Of a DNA stretch of 64,000 bases, positions 1 to 7,419 are shown piece after piece. The notes beneath the pieces are model-generated. The model did not search any database, was not told where the DNA came from, and saw nothing but the letters and a program-made list of their open reading frames with translations. The stretch is from Candidatus Kapaibacterium sp. GTDB lineage: Bacteria; Bacteroidota; Ignavibacteria; Kapaibacteriales; UBA7675. Position 1 is the stretch's first letter. Every line of letters starts with the position of its first letter. The stretch is taken from positions 1 through 64,000 of the forward strand of contig JANQRB010000027.1 in assembly GCA_028284775.1 (NCBI GenBank), written 5' to 3'. A program made the position numbers and the translations under genes.

Positions 1-1273
1 CCGCAACCTCGGCGGACTTGCCTTTCAATTGCAGGGGCGGCAGCGCGGCGAAGGCAACTTGCTCTTCATTGGCGCGCAGCGTCGCATGATCACAGCAGAT
101 ATCTTTATCCGCGGCCTGCATAAGACGCGCCGCAAGATTGACCTTATCGCCGAGGATGCCGTAGCTGCGGCGCGTGGCGCTGCCAAGCGGACCGCAGAAT
201 ATCCGTCCGGTCGTAATGCCGATAGAGCTGTGAATTCCTTTGGCTTCGAGAAGGGATCGCAGCTCCCCGGCCGCGCGGACAGCCAGCTCGGCGTCATTCT
301 CATGCGCCAGGGGCGGTAAGCCAAAGGCCGCCAGCAACACCGTACCCTTGTCGTCCACAAGAAACTGGTGAAGATGACCTTCGTATCTACGCAGCGTTTC
401 CTGCGAGGCCGTAAACACTTCCTGCACCCTGTCGACTATATCGGGGGCATCATAGTCGAGGCCCCGGAGCCCGACGAAAACGACCGAAATGCGGCGAAAT
501 TCGGCCAACCAGGCGGAATGTCCAGCCTTCAGACGCTCCTCGATGACGGGGGGGATGAATTCGCGCAGCGCGGCGTCAGCGGGCGACACGGCCTTAAGCG
601 GGGGAAGACCGCGGGGCGCAAGCTCCGCTTTCAGGCTCCGCAATCGCAGGGCCCCGCCATCCAGAATTTCTCCCTCCAGCAATCCTTCGCGACACAGTTC
701 CGCTGCTTCGCCCGAGAGAATCAGCTCGCCGCTGCCTGCCAGAGCCTGTCCCTGCGCCAATTGTCCCAAGGGCGCTCCGGCAAGTAGAAACTCGCGACGC
801 TGATATCTGCCACTGAGATACATGGCAAGGACCTCGCCGGCAGCAACGCTGACTCTCAGGTTGAGAGTGAGATCGTCGGCGGCCGCATAGTTGTTGAGAT
901 CGGCCTGGATTGCCAGCGCACAGCCGGCGGCCCGCATCACTTTGCGTTCGAGGTCTTCATCATCCTGGCGCCAGAGCGCCAAGAGGGCATCGCCGGCAAA
1001 TTCCAGTACATCGCCGCCATACGCTTCGATCATTTCCACCAATTGGCCAAAATAGGAATCGAGCAGACGCGCGAGCGTTTCGGCACCGGCAGGCCCCATG
1101 CGATCAAATCGTTCGGTGAGGGGCGTAAAGCCTTTGATGTCCACAAAGAGCAGAGCAGCGCCAAAGCGCTCCGACGAGGGCAGGGCCTCTGCCGCGCTTT
1201 CCGATTCCAGCCTTTGCAGAATCAGGCGCGGGACATAGCTACGGAATACATCTGCCTGAGGAAAGTCGCTCAT
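1..1273 (-). CDS. Soluble adenylate cyclase (class III), N-terminal part, truncated by window edge
   Basis: 424 codons are visible and the frame is still open at the window edge. Residues 35-190 are a class III nucleotide cyclase domain: FVDIKGFTPLTERF has the first metal Asp (D45) and GGDVLEFAGDALLALW the second (D95). Residues 255-420 are a second cyclase-homology domain with VDDKGTVLLAAFGLP and GILGDKVNLAARLM. Its first metal Asp is replaced by Gly (VVFVGL), so it is probably the degenerate half. This tandem C1-C2 arrangement, including the DDKG...FGLP signature, is that of mammalian-type soluble adenylate cyclase and its bacterial relatives, which usually continue into an AAA ATPase and TPRs; that part would lie to the left. 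Expected role: cytoplasmic cAMP synthesis from ATP. ATG start at 1273, no clear Shine-Dalgarno. Family assignment is firm; catalytic state is inferred. Confidence 0.9.
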   Translation of the reverse strand, partial: MSDFPQADVFRSYVPRLILQRLESESAAEALPSSERFGAALLFVDIKGFTPLTERFDRMGPAGAETLARLLDSYFGQLVEMIEAYGGDVLEFAGDALLALWRQDDEDLERKVMRAAGCALAIQADLNNYAAADDLTLNLRVSVAAGEVLAMYLSGRYQRREFLLAGAPLGQLAQGQALAGSGELILSGEAAELCREGLLEGEILDGGALRLRSLKAELAPRGLPPLKAVSPADAALREFIPPVIEERLKAGHSAWLAEFRRISVVFVGLRGLDYDAPDIVDRVQEVFTASQETLRRYEGHLHQFLVDDKGTVLLAAFGLPPLAHENDAELAVRAAGELRSLLEAKGIHSSIGITTGRIFCGPLGSATRRSYGILGDKVNLAARLMQAADKDICCDHATLRANEEQVAFAALPPLQLKGKSAEVA

Positions 1274-1532
1274 TTGTGGCTCGCTGCTAGTTGGATGTAT
1301 TGCTATCGCTAAGCGGCGAATACTGTAAACTCATATCCAGCGCTCTGACAGTTAACGAACGAAAAATAATTTGCGGACACCTTTGAAGATGGCCGCGATC
1401 GAGGAAAAGTCCTTTGCAACATTGTCCAGGCTTTCATCTGGAACAAGAACCGACAATATGCTGCGAGTCACTGTCATACCGAAACGGATTGTTCCGGATT
1501 CCCAGGACGACTCAGGCTCGATCCACCCGAGA

Positions 1533-1688
1533 ATGAAGAAGGAAAACCTTACTTCCTACAGTATAAACAGACGTCGCAACATAGGCGATTGCCCGGATTG
1601 CGGTATGAACCTGACGCGACGGCCCGTCCCGGAGTACCCGCTACGATTGTTTGACGCTGCAACAGAAAAAACTGGACGAATCCGCTGA
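1533..1688 (+). pseudogene. Possible remnant of a heavy-metal-binding domain (CPxCGM type)
   Basis: A short open stretch encodes IGDCPDCGMNL near 1581-1613. This matches the second half of the small heavy-metal-binding domain (YxCPMHP...GxCPxCGMxL) found in copper ATPases and efflux proteins. The first half, with its CPMHP motif, is missing: SYS runs straight into INRRRN. There is no partner metal gene nearby. It may be a decayed fragment or a chance match. The rest of the 1274-1721 gap shows nothing else recognisable. Confidence 0.25.
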
Positions 1689-1721
1689 GCAGCCGGGGAA
1701 TAGCGACTCTCCAATAAACAA

Positions 1722-2531
1722 TCAGGGCTTCAGGGCCTGAACCAGGAATGGCTTCAGATTCAACAGCTCAATATCTTTCCGCTGCCGCAGCTTGCGCAGG
1801 AACCAGCCTTTATGCGCCGCGCCATAGATAATGAGCATACGTTTGCCCTGCCCCTCGTATCGATCGAGAGCCGCGATGATATGGCCGTAATGCGCCTTAT
1901 TGATATTGTCCCAACCGCCGGGGCCGAGCTCTTCGTTAAACAAACGGTTGTAGGTGGCGGCCCAGATTTCGATGGCCTCGTCGTAGGCATCGCTGTGAAT
2001 CCAGAAGGGGTCGTCATCGGCGCCGCCGGCCTTGATTGCCGAATCGGCCCGTTCGCCGGCAGCCAGGTACTCCCGCCACTCGTCGCTGCGGCTGCTGTCA
2101 TTACTTATGGCATCCAGTCGCGCGCTGCGGGCATCGGCCATCGCTCTGGTCCAGCCGGCGGTGGGGATGATTTCAAATGGCAGTTCCTTGCTCAGCGGAA
2201 AGACGACATCGACATACTCGGGAAAACGCGCAACGCGCGGCTCGCTGATGGAGTCGTGCTCCTGAAATTCACGGACTGCGGCGGGGAAACGGTCGGGCGG
2301 AATCTCGCTGAGAATGACATCCGGCGCAACGGCGCGAATGATCGATTCCAGTTGCGCGCAGCCATACATCTCGCTTGTGCTGTGGCGTCCGTGGATAGCG
2401 CCGAGGACGAGGACTTCGTTGGGGGTGGAGGGGTGTTGCCGGGGTTCACTTTCGTTACAGGCGCCGTTCATACTGACTATTCCCAATACAAGTACAATTC
2501 GAGCGATGTGGTATTTGATAGGCATCAGCAT
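1722..2531 (-). CDS. TraB/TIKI-like (DUF5694-type) secreted protein
   Basis: About 270 residues. The N-terminus has a hydrophobic segment (IARIVLVLGIVSMNGAC) followed by Cys-Asn, suggesting a signal peptide and perhaps lipid anchoring, although the lipobox is not canonical. VLVLGAIHGRHS followed by DVILSEIPPDRF resembles the GxxH and E motifs of the TraB/GumN/TIKI metalloprotease-like fold, and the C-terminal MLIIYGAAHKGWF matches the second conserved His region. Exact family and substrate cannot be named from sequence alone. I prefer the ATG at 2531 (or 2525) over the upstream ATG at 2579, because it puts the signal peptide at the N-terminus. Neighbours suggest no pathway. It is transcribed divergently from the MscS gene. 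Confidence 0.65.
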   Translation of the reverse strand: MLMPIKYHIARIVLVLGIVSMNGACNESEPRQHPSTPNEVLVLGAIHGRHSTSEMYGCAQLESIIRAVAPDVILSEIPPDRFPAAVREFQEHDSISEPRVARFPEYVDVVFPLSKELPFEIIPTAGWTRAMADARSARLDAISNDSSRSDEWREYLAAGERADSAIKAGGADDDPFWIHSDAYDEAIEIWAATYNRLFNEELGPGGWDNINKAHYGHIIAALDRYEGQGKRMLIIYGAAHKGWFLRKLRQRKDIELLNLKPFLVQALKP

Positions 2532-2867
2532 ACAGGATGGACAAAGCTCCAAACTATAAATTTCAGAAACGACAAACATCCAGTCGATGTCAAAGTTCCC
2601 ATTGTGTTACACCAAGGCCGAGGACCCCGTCCCTGTTGTGAAAACGGCATTCTGACAGTTGTTGGATTGCAGCGTCGAAGGCCGGTCCGGTAAATTTTGA
2701 TTGCATTCCTCCCCGGAATCTCCCTAATTTCGGCTCAGGGCGCGGGCGAAGCCAGTCTACACTATCAATCTACTCTAAGGCCCGTTTCTCTAGCGAAGCT
2801 TAAGGAATCGTCGGCGCAGCTCCGGCGCATAATCGAATCTGTTTCACTTTCCACACGAAACTGCAGA

Positions 2868-3689
2868 ATGGAGAACATCGAATATTTCGCCCAAAGGGCG
2901 GTTGACTTGACGGTAGCTTACGGCGGCAAAATTCTGTTGGCCGTGCTGACGCTCATCATCGGTCTGTATGTGATCAAGCTGATCCTGAGGCCGGTTCGCG
3001 CCAGTCTCGAACGCAGCAAAGTCGACGCGACGCTGCAGAGCTTTTTGGTTAATATGGTCAACTGGGGCCTGAAGGTCGCGCTCTTCATCAGCATCGCCTC
3101 GATTGTCGGTATCGAAACCACCAGTTTTGTTGCGGTCCTCGGCGCGGCCAGTCTGGCGGTGGGGCTGGCTTTGCAAGGCACCCTGGCCAACTTCGCCGGC
3201 GGCGCGCTGATCCTGCTATTCAAACCTTATAAGGTCGGCGACCTGATCGAAGCACAGGGCCATCTGGGCACCGTGGAAGAGATTCAGCTGTTTACGACGC
3301 ATTTGGCCAGCCTCGAAAACAAGAATATCATCATCCCCAACGGCGCGCTCTCGAACGGCAGCATCACCAATTATACGGCGCGCGGCAAACTGCGAGTGGA
3401 CCTCACGGTCGGTATTGCCTACGAATCCGATATTAAACAAGCGCGCGAAGTGTTGTTGCAGGCGATGCAAAACGACGAACTGGTGCTCGATGACCCCGCG
3501 CCGCTAGTCGCCGTCAGCGAGCTGGCCGACAGCGCGATCAACCTCGCCGTGCGCCCCTACTGTAAGCCGGAACACTACTGGGATGTGTATTTCGGTACTC
3601 TGGAAGCCTGCAAGGAAGCGCTCGACAAGGCCGGCATCACGATTCCTTTCCCGCAGCGCGATGTGCATTTGTTCCAGCAGACAAATTGA
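2868..3689 (+). CDS. mscS: Small-conductance mechanosensitive channel, MscS family
   Basis: 273 residues, close to the 286 of E. coli MscS. An N-terminal membrane region has three hydrophobic segments (about residues 20-40, 65-85 and 90-115). The pore-lining TM3 reads AVLGAASLAVGLALQGTLAN and is followed by the FAGGALILLFKPYKVGD beta-domain entry. IIIPNGALSNGSITNYT matches the conserved cytoplasmic-cage region, and the C-terminus (GITIPFPQRDVHLF) matches the MscS end. Expected role: inner-membrane emergency release of solutes under hypo-osmotic shock. The open frame extends upstream to 2697, but the added residues do not resemble the family, so I start at the ATG at 2868. No clear Shine-Dalgarno. 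It stands alone, with the lipoprotein gene converging from the right. Confidence 0.93.
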   Translation: MENIEYFAQRAVDLTVAYGGKILLAVLTLIIGLYVIKLILRPVRASLERSKVDATLQSFLVNMVNWGLKVALFISIASIVGIETTSFVAVLGAASLAVGLALQGTLANFAGGALILLFKPYKVGDLIEAQGHLGTVEEIQLFTTHLASLENKNIIIPNGALSNGSITNYTARGKLRVDLTVGIAYESDIKQAREVLLQAMQNDELVLDDPAPLVAVSELADSAINLAVRPYCKPEHYWDVYFGTLEACKEALDKAGITIPFPQRDVHLFQQTN

Positions 3690-3775
3690 TGAGCCAGTCT
3701 CTGTAGCCGAAATCAGGGAAGCGCAGCCAGGAGTGCTTCCTTTATGCTTACAGCCTGTCCAAGCTTTGTACGTGG

Positions 3776-4696
3776 CTATTTTTGCTGAGGCGGCTTAGCG
3801 TCGCCGACATATTCCAGGGCCGGATCCGGATACAGGATCGAGGTATCGAATGCATCGTAGTCGATTGCGCTGAGCCGCATCTGGTGCAGGTAGCTATCCT
3901 TGTAATCGGGCTCGATGTCGCTGGTGACGGTCATCAGAAAGGCCGTCGTGATGCCCTTGACCGTCCGTTTATCGTCCATGTAAATCGTGCCGCGTACGAA
4001 GTCGAATTTTTCCCGGACGGTGTACTCCACCAGATCGATAAGGCCACTCTCTTTGTTAATCCAGACGATGTATTGATCGTTGTCTGAATGCGGCTCGGCT
4101 TTCTGCCAGGTGGCGAAGACTTTGTCATAGCTCTGCCCTTTAAATTCGCCTTCACCGGCATAGCTCAACAGTTCGGCGCTCAGGATGCGAAAAGGCAATT
4201 CAATAAAATACAGCACCGTCGGCAGCATAAACTCGACGTCGCTGTCATGAACGAACTCCAACTCGGCGCCGGGCATTTGTTTATATGTCCGCCAGGCCTG
4301 TACGCCCCAGACTTCACCCCGGCGATCACCGTCGAGGAAGCTAAGCCGCGCATTGTAGCTGTTGTTTTGAAATCGGATGTCGAATTCATCCTCTTCGTCC
4401 CAGGGTACCATGCCAAAGAGCGACATCATAAAATTGTCCCAGTCGTCGCGCATAGTGGCCTGGGTATTCGTGAAGCCCTGCCAGGCGCTCATGCCGTGCG
4501 CCCGAGCGGCGGATTCCAACAGCGTCCTGCCCTGGCGGGCAGCGGCGTCGACGATACCCTGACTGCGAATTGTCGGGCTGCGTAAATCGGCAGTGCCGCA
4601 GCCGGTGAACAGCAGCAGCAGCAGACCGCCGGTGAGGATGGGTAGCGCAACACGCAAAACGCCGCGAATGCCCCGTACATTGATTGCGGTATTCAT
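3776..4696 (-). CDS. Putative outer-membrane lipoprotein controlled by the adjacent TetR protein
   Basis: About 306 residues starting MNTAINVRG, with a hydrophobic segment (LPILTGGLLLLLFTGC) ending in Cys, so a lipoprotein signal peptide is likely. The mature part is rich in beta-type segments such as YIVWINKESGLIDLVEYTV and AELEFVHDSDVEFM. This is reminiscent of LolA-fold proteins annotated as outer-membrane lipoprotein-sorting-like, but I cannot assign a named family with certainty. An upstream in-frame start at 4723 exists, but it would put extra residues before the signal peptide. The gene lies 75 bp downstream of the TetR gene on the same strand, and an 18-bp palindrome sits in that gap. 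Its expression is therefore probably repressed by the TetR protein (inference). Confidence 0.7.
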   Translation of the reverse strand: MNTAINVRGIRGVLRVALPILTGGLLLLLFTGCGTADLRSPTIRSQGIVDAAARQGRTLLESAARAHGMSAWQGFTNTQATMRDDWDNFMMSLFGMVPWDEEDEFDIRFQNNSYNARLSFLDGDRRGEVWGVQAWRTYKQMPGAELEFVHDSDVEFMLPTVLYFIELPFRILSAELLSYAGEGEFKGQSYDKVFATWQKAEPHSDNDQYIVWINKESGLIDLVEYTVREKFDFVRGTIYMDDKRTVKGITTAFLMTVTSDIEPDYKDSYLHQMRLSAIDYDAFDTSILYPDPALEYVGDAKPPQQK

Positions 4697-4735
4697 AGAA
4701 TATTCCAGAATTATAAGATACATTGGATACGCTGC

Positions 4736-4753
4736 ATTGACCGATCGGTCAAT
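4736..4753. promoter_or_regulatory. TetR-type operator, perfect 18-bp palindrome
   Basis: ATTGACCGATCGGTCAAT is a perfect palindrome lying between the TetR gene and the lipoprotein gene, 40 bp upstream of the lipoprotein start. Nearly the same sequence recurs upstream of the TetR gene at 5409-5426, which supports both as binding sites of that regulator. Confidence 0.8.
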
Positions 4754-4770
4754 TACAGACCAAAAAAATT

Positions 4771-5388
4771 TCAGACTGCAACTTCGTTTGTCAAGCCGTC
4801 GAGAATACGCAGAGCGCCGCCGCTCAATTCCTCCATCGTGGCGATACTGTTACTGGTCTTCGTCAGCAGAAAAACACCTTGCCAGTACGTGAAGAGCAGG
4901 CGGGCGATTTTACCGGCATCGAGCGCCGCGGATATCTCGCCCCGCCGGATCGCTTCACGAATAGCATCCTCGAAGTAGGCGATGTAACGCATAAATATCG
5001 ACTGCACCTTGTCGCGCAGCGCTTTGTCTTCGCCGCTCATTTCATTACCCAGGTTACCGAAGGGACAGCCGCCGATCAGGCCGCGTTCGATGTGGTCCTG
5101 GCGGTTGACTTCCGTCACGAGCGCAAAGAATCGCGCGAAACGTTCGCGCAGGCTGCCATCCATTGTGAAAGCGGGCCGCAGAGAGTGCTGCTCGGCAAAA
5201 TGCCAGGTCGCTTCCAGCGAAGCCAGCGCCAGGTCGCGCTTGGATGCAAAGAAATGATAAAAGCTGCCTTTGTTCACAGCGGCCTTACGGCACAGGGCTT
5301 CAACCCCTACGGCGTGATAGGAGTTCTGCCAGATCAACTCCATCGCCGTTCGGATCAACCGTTCGCGTGCGTCGCTTGTGCGTCCCAT
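4771..5388 (-). CDS. TetR/AcrR-family transcriptional regulator
   Basis: 205 residues. Residues 5-65 are the N-terminal HTH (RERLIRTAMELIW, then VGVEALCRKAAVNKGSFYHF, the typical recognition helix with the YxHF end). The C-terminal ligand domain contains GLIGGCPFGNLGNEMS, a motif of the NemR/AcuR-like branch, some members of which sense electrophiles through a conserved Cys; whether this one does is unknown. The start at 5388 is the first ATG of the domain. It is flanked by two matching inverted repeats, 5409-5426 just upstream of its own start and 4736-4753 before the next gene. This indicates autoregulation together with control of the downstream lipoprotein gene. Confidence 0.92.
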   Translation of the reverse strand: MGRTSDARERLIRTAMELIWQNSYHAVGVEALCRKAAVNKGSFYHFFASKRDLALASLEATWHFAEQHSLRPAFTMDGSLRERFARFFALVTEVNRQDHIERGLIGGCPFGNLGNEMSGEDKALRDKVQSIFMRYIAYFEDAIREAIRRGEISAALDAGKIARLLFTYWQGVFLLTKTSNSIATMEELSGGALRILDGLTNEVAV

Positions 5389-5408
5389 AAGCCGCCAAAT
5401 TAGAGCAA

Positions 5409-5426
5409 CTTGACCAATCGGTCAAG
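5409..5426. promoter_or_regulatory. TetR-type operator upstream of the TetR gene
   Basis: CTTGACCAATCGGTCAAG is an inverted repeat with a single mismatch in its centre, 20 bp upstream of the TetR start codon. It shares the core TTGACC-N4-GGTCAA with the palindrome at 4736-4753. A repressor bound here would block transcription of its own gene. Confidence 0.8.
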
Positions 5427-5496
5427 AAAAATCGGCGACAAGGAATATTTTTGCCAGTCGACAACGGAATTTTCCCGGAGGATCCGGTGCCTTAGC

Positions 5497-5700
5497 CACA
5501 ATTCGGCCGGACCCGACCCAAGGGCACTGAATGAATTCTTCCACGAGACAGCAGATTCAAGATGCAATAACAGATGCATCATTCACAGCTCGCCCGAACC
5601 TGGCCCAGCGGCACTAATTAAACTCTTCCACGAGACAGCAGACCCATAAAGCAGTAAGCGATGCATCAGTCGCAGCTCGCCCGGACCTAGCCGAACAGGG
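5497..5700. repeat. 87-bp direct repeat, about 2.3 copies
   Basis: Imperfect units start at 5497, 5584 and 5671, exactly 87 bp apart. Shared blocks include a ctCGCCCGgACCT-like start, GCACTAATTAAACTCTTCCACG-type central text, GAGACAGCAGA and GATGCATCA. 87 is a multiple of three, but neither strand stays open through the units, so it is probably non-coding. The function is unknown. Confidence 0.7.
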
Positions 5701-6189
5701 TGATGTTAAACGCATTAACAAAATGACGAAGCCTTCCCGCGCAGGGGCAGGATGCGGACAGACAGACGTCGATTCCGTTCTCTGCGAAAGGATCGACACA
5801 GGACAGGCAGTCTGACCAATGCCGGCCTATGAAGAGGAGTGTCTTTGTTCAGCCGCTTCCAGGCAAGCCGACTCGTCCTACTGAAACAACAGTCCGTGAA
5901 TTACACGATTCTGGGATCCTGTACGATAGCCGTATGCTGAATTTGTCTTCGTTATTGCCCTTACACAATGAGCGGGACTCTTCTGCAATCGATTAAAGTT
6001 AAAAGTGTTTGTGAATTATTGTCTACGGCAATATTCAGCGCCGTTCCACTATGCTCGAATTGTAATCGCCGCTCGCGGAATATTGAACAGGATAAACGCT
6101 CGTAATTCGCGCCGGTTGGCCGGAAACAATTTAAACAAAGCACGGGACGCGATCGAATCACGAGATTCAATGCGCCCCGCAGTCTAGGC
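5701..6189. other. Intergenic region without recognised genes
   Basis: Short open frames here look random and have no ribosome-binding sites. I see no RNA gene or transposon end. It separates the 87-bp repeat from the four-helix-bundle gene. Confidence 0.5.
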
Positions 6190-6564
6190 TCAGGCGCTGG
6201 CCTGTGCTTGCAAGCCCTTCCGCGTCGTATGACATGCGCTGCCGAGAATTCGCAGCAGGATGTCGCAATCTTCAAGAAGGGCGTCGGCGAGATCCGCATC
6301 CAGCAGCTCGCTTGCGCGGAGCAGTCGCAGCCAGTAATCCGTACGGTGAGCCTCGGCATAGGCCGCTTCCATTGAAGCCAGGAACTCCGACCTTGATAGT
6401 CCGCTGGTACTTTCGTTTACATGCGAGCCGATTGCAATGCCGCAGCGCAGGAGCTGTTGTCCCAGCTCGGCAACATCGCCATTCTCTGCGAGCTGACGAT
6501 AGGCGGCAACGACACGAACGGCAAAAGCAAAACTTTTGTCCTGGGAAGCACTTTCTCGTTTCAT
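6190..6564 (-). CDS. Four-helix-bundle protein (23S rRNA intervening-sequence protein family)
   Basis: 124 residues, the usual length of the family. The pattern KSFAFAVRVVAAYRQL, then ELGQQLLRCGIAIGSHVNES, then EFLASMEAAYAEAHRTDYWL is typical of the four-helix-bundle proteins first found encoded in 23S rRNA intervening sequences. Most members, like this one, are free-standing chromosomal genes of unknown function; they form pentamers in known structures. AAGAG lies 7 nt before the ATG at 6564. Nothing around it points to rRNA or a specific pathway. It is transcribed alone. Confidence 0.9.
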   Translation of the reverse strand: MKRESASQDKSFAFAVRVVAAYRQLAENGDVAELGQQLLRCGIAIGSHVNESTSGLSRSEFLASMEAAYAEAHRTDYWLRLLRASELLDADLADALLEDCDILLRILGSACHTTRKGLQAQASA

Positions 6565-6793
6565 GGATACTCTTGCAATAAGTGGATAGAACTAAGGATG
6601 CGGCCAAATCAATGCGGAATTTGTTTAAGTCGCAAGCTCTGTTTTGCCTTGTTACGCAGGCTGTGGTTTAACGGTCACTAAAAGGAATTTATCGCGCTGA
6701 AAGACAAATCAATTGCACGGTTTACAACTGATAAGAATTTACAAGCCAGGACTATGATTAACAGGTAGTCCGCAAAATTGAAGGCAGGGACGC

Positions 6794-7018
6794 GTGAAGC
6801 AATTGCAAGACTCCCGAGAGCGCATGCAGGCCTCCGACAAATTGCGTCGCGACCGGGTACTGGGCTTTCAAAAAGGCTTCGATGCAATGGCCGTCAGCCC
6901 GACGCCGTTTACGGCAGAATTCCAACCGCTGAGTGACAAAAACGGCGCATTAAATTTATTGTCTGAAATTGTAACAGTTTCCGATCCGGGAGACGAGGTC
7001 GTAATACGACAGAATTAG
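6794..7018 (+). CDS. Small ORF, possibly a fragment of an aminotransferase-like gene
   Basis: 74 codons from a GTG start preceded by CAGGG. The C-terminal end, NGALNLLSEIVTVSDPGDEVVI, resembles the NGAxxALxLLxxxLxxPGDEVVV stretch of fold-type I aminotransferases, but the frame stops right after it and no PLP-lysine region follows. It could be a decayed fragment, a chance match or a small unknown gene. There is no genomic context to help. Confidence 0.25.
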   Translation: MKQLQDSRERMQASDKLRRDRVLGFQKGFDAMAVSPTPFTAEFQPLSDKNGALNLLSEIVTVSDPGDEVVIRQN

Positions 7019-7419
7019 GTATTTGGTCATTTGGGTAAATCTTGCTAGCTTCAGCCGAGTCTAATCTGGCTGTTCCACCCCGAATTTTTTGATCATCACT
7101 CTCGGCATTGTTTCATTCGATGCATAGAAATCCAACATGAGATTGTTTGCCGACCGCAGATGGATCTGTCACTGGAAGCGGACTCTCTTGTCCAGCAACA
7201 TTACTGCGATCCTACAGCACGGCACGAACGAGCCCGCCACGAGCGGCAGTAGCGAACGCGGGACGTCCGAAGTGACGGATATTAGCGCCGGGCAGGTCGA
7301 TTGACCCGTAGCAGCGGAATGGAATATTACAATTGCGAGTTGTCATGCAAGAGCACGGACACTGACGATTCGGCCGACTGAGAGTACAGATGCTACAACT
7401 TAATTAGCGACACTCCGCA
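7019..7419. other. Upstream region of the kinase gene
   Basis: 400 bp without a convincing gene. It must contain the promoter of the large kinase gene, but I cannot point to a clear promoter motif. Confidence 0.4.

Noticed and set aside
1812..2693. Long plus-strand open frame
   Set aside because: It is antisense to the TraB-like gene, which has coherent family motifs; the frame is a shadow.
5497..5700. CRISPR-like array
   Set aside because: The repeat period is 87 bp with no short conserved repeat/unique spacer structure, and no cas gene is nearby.
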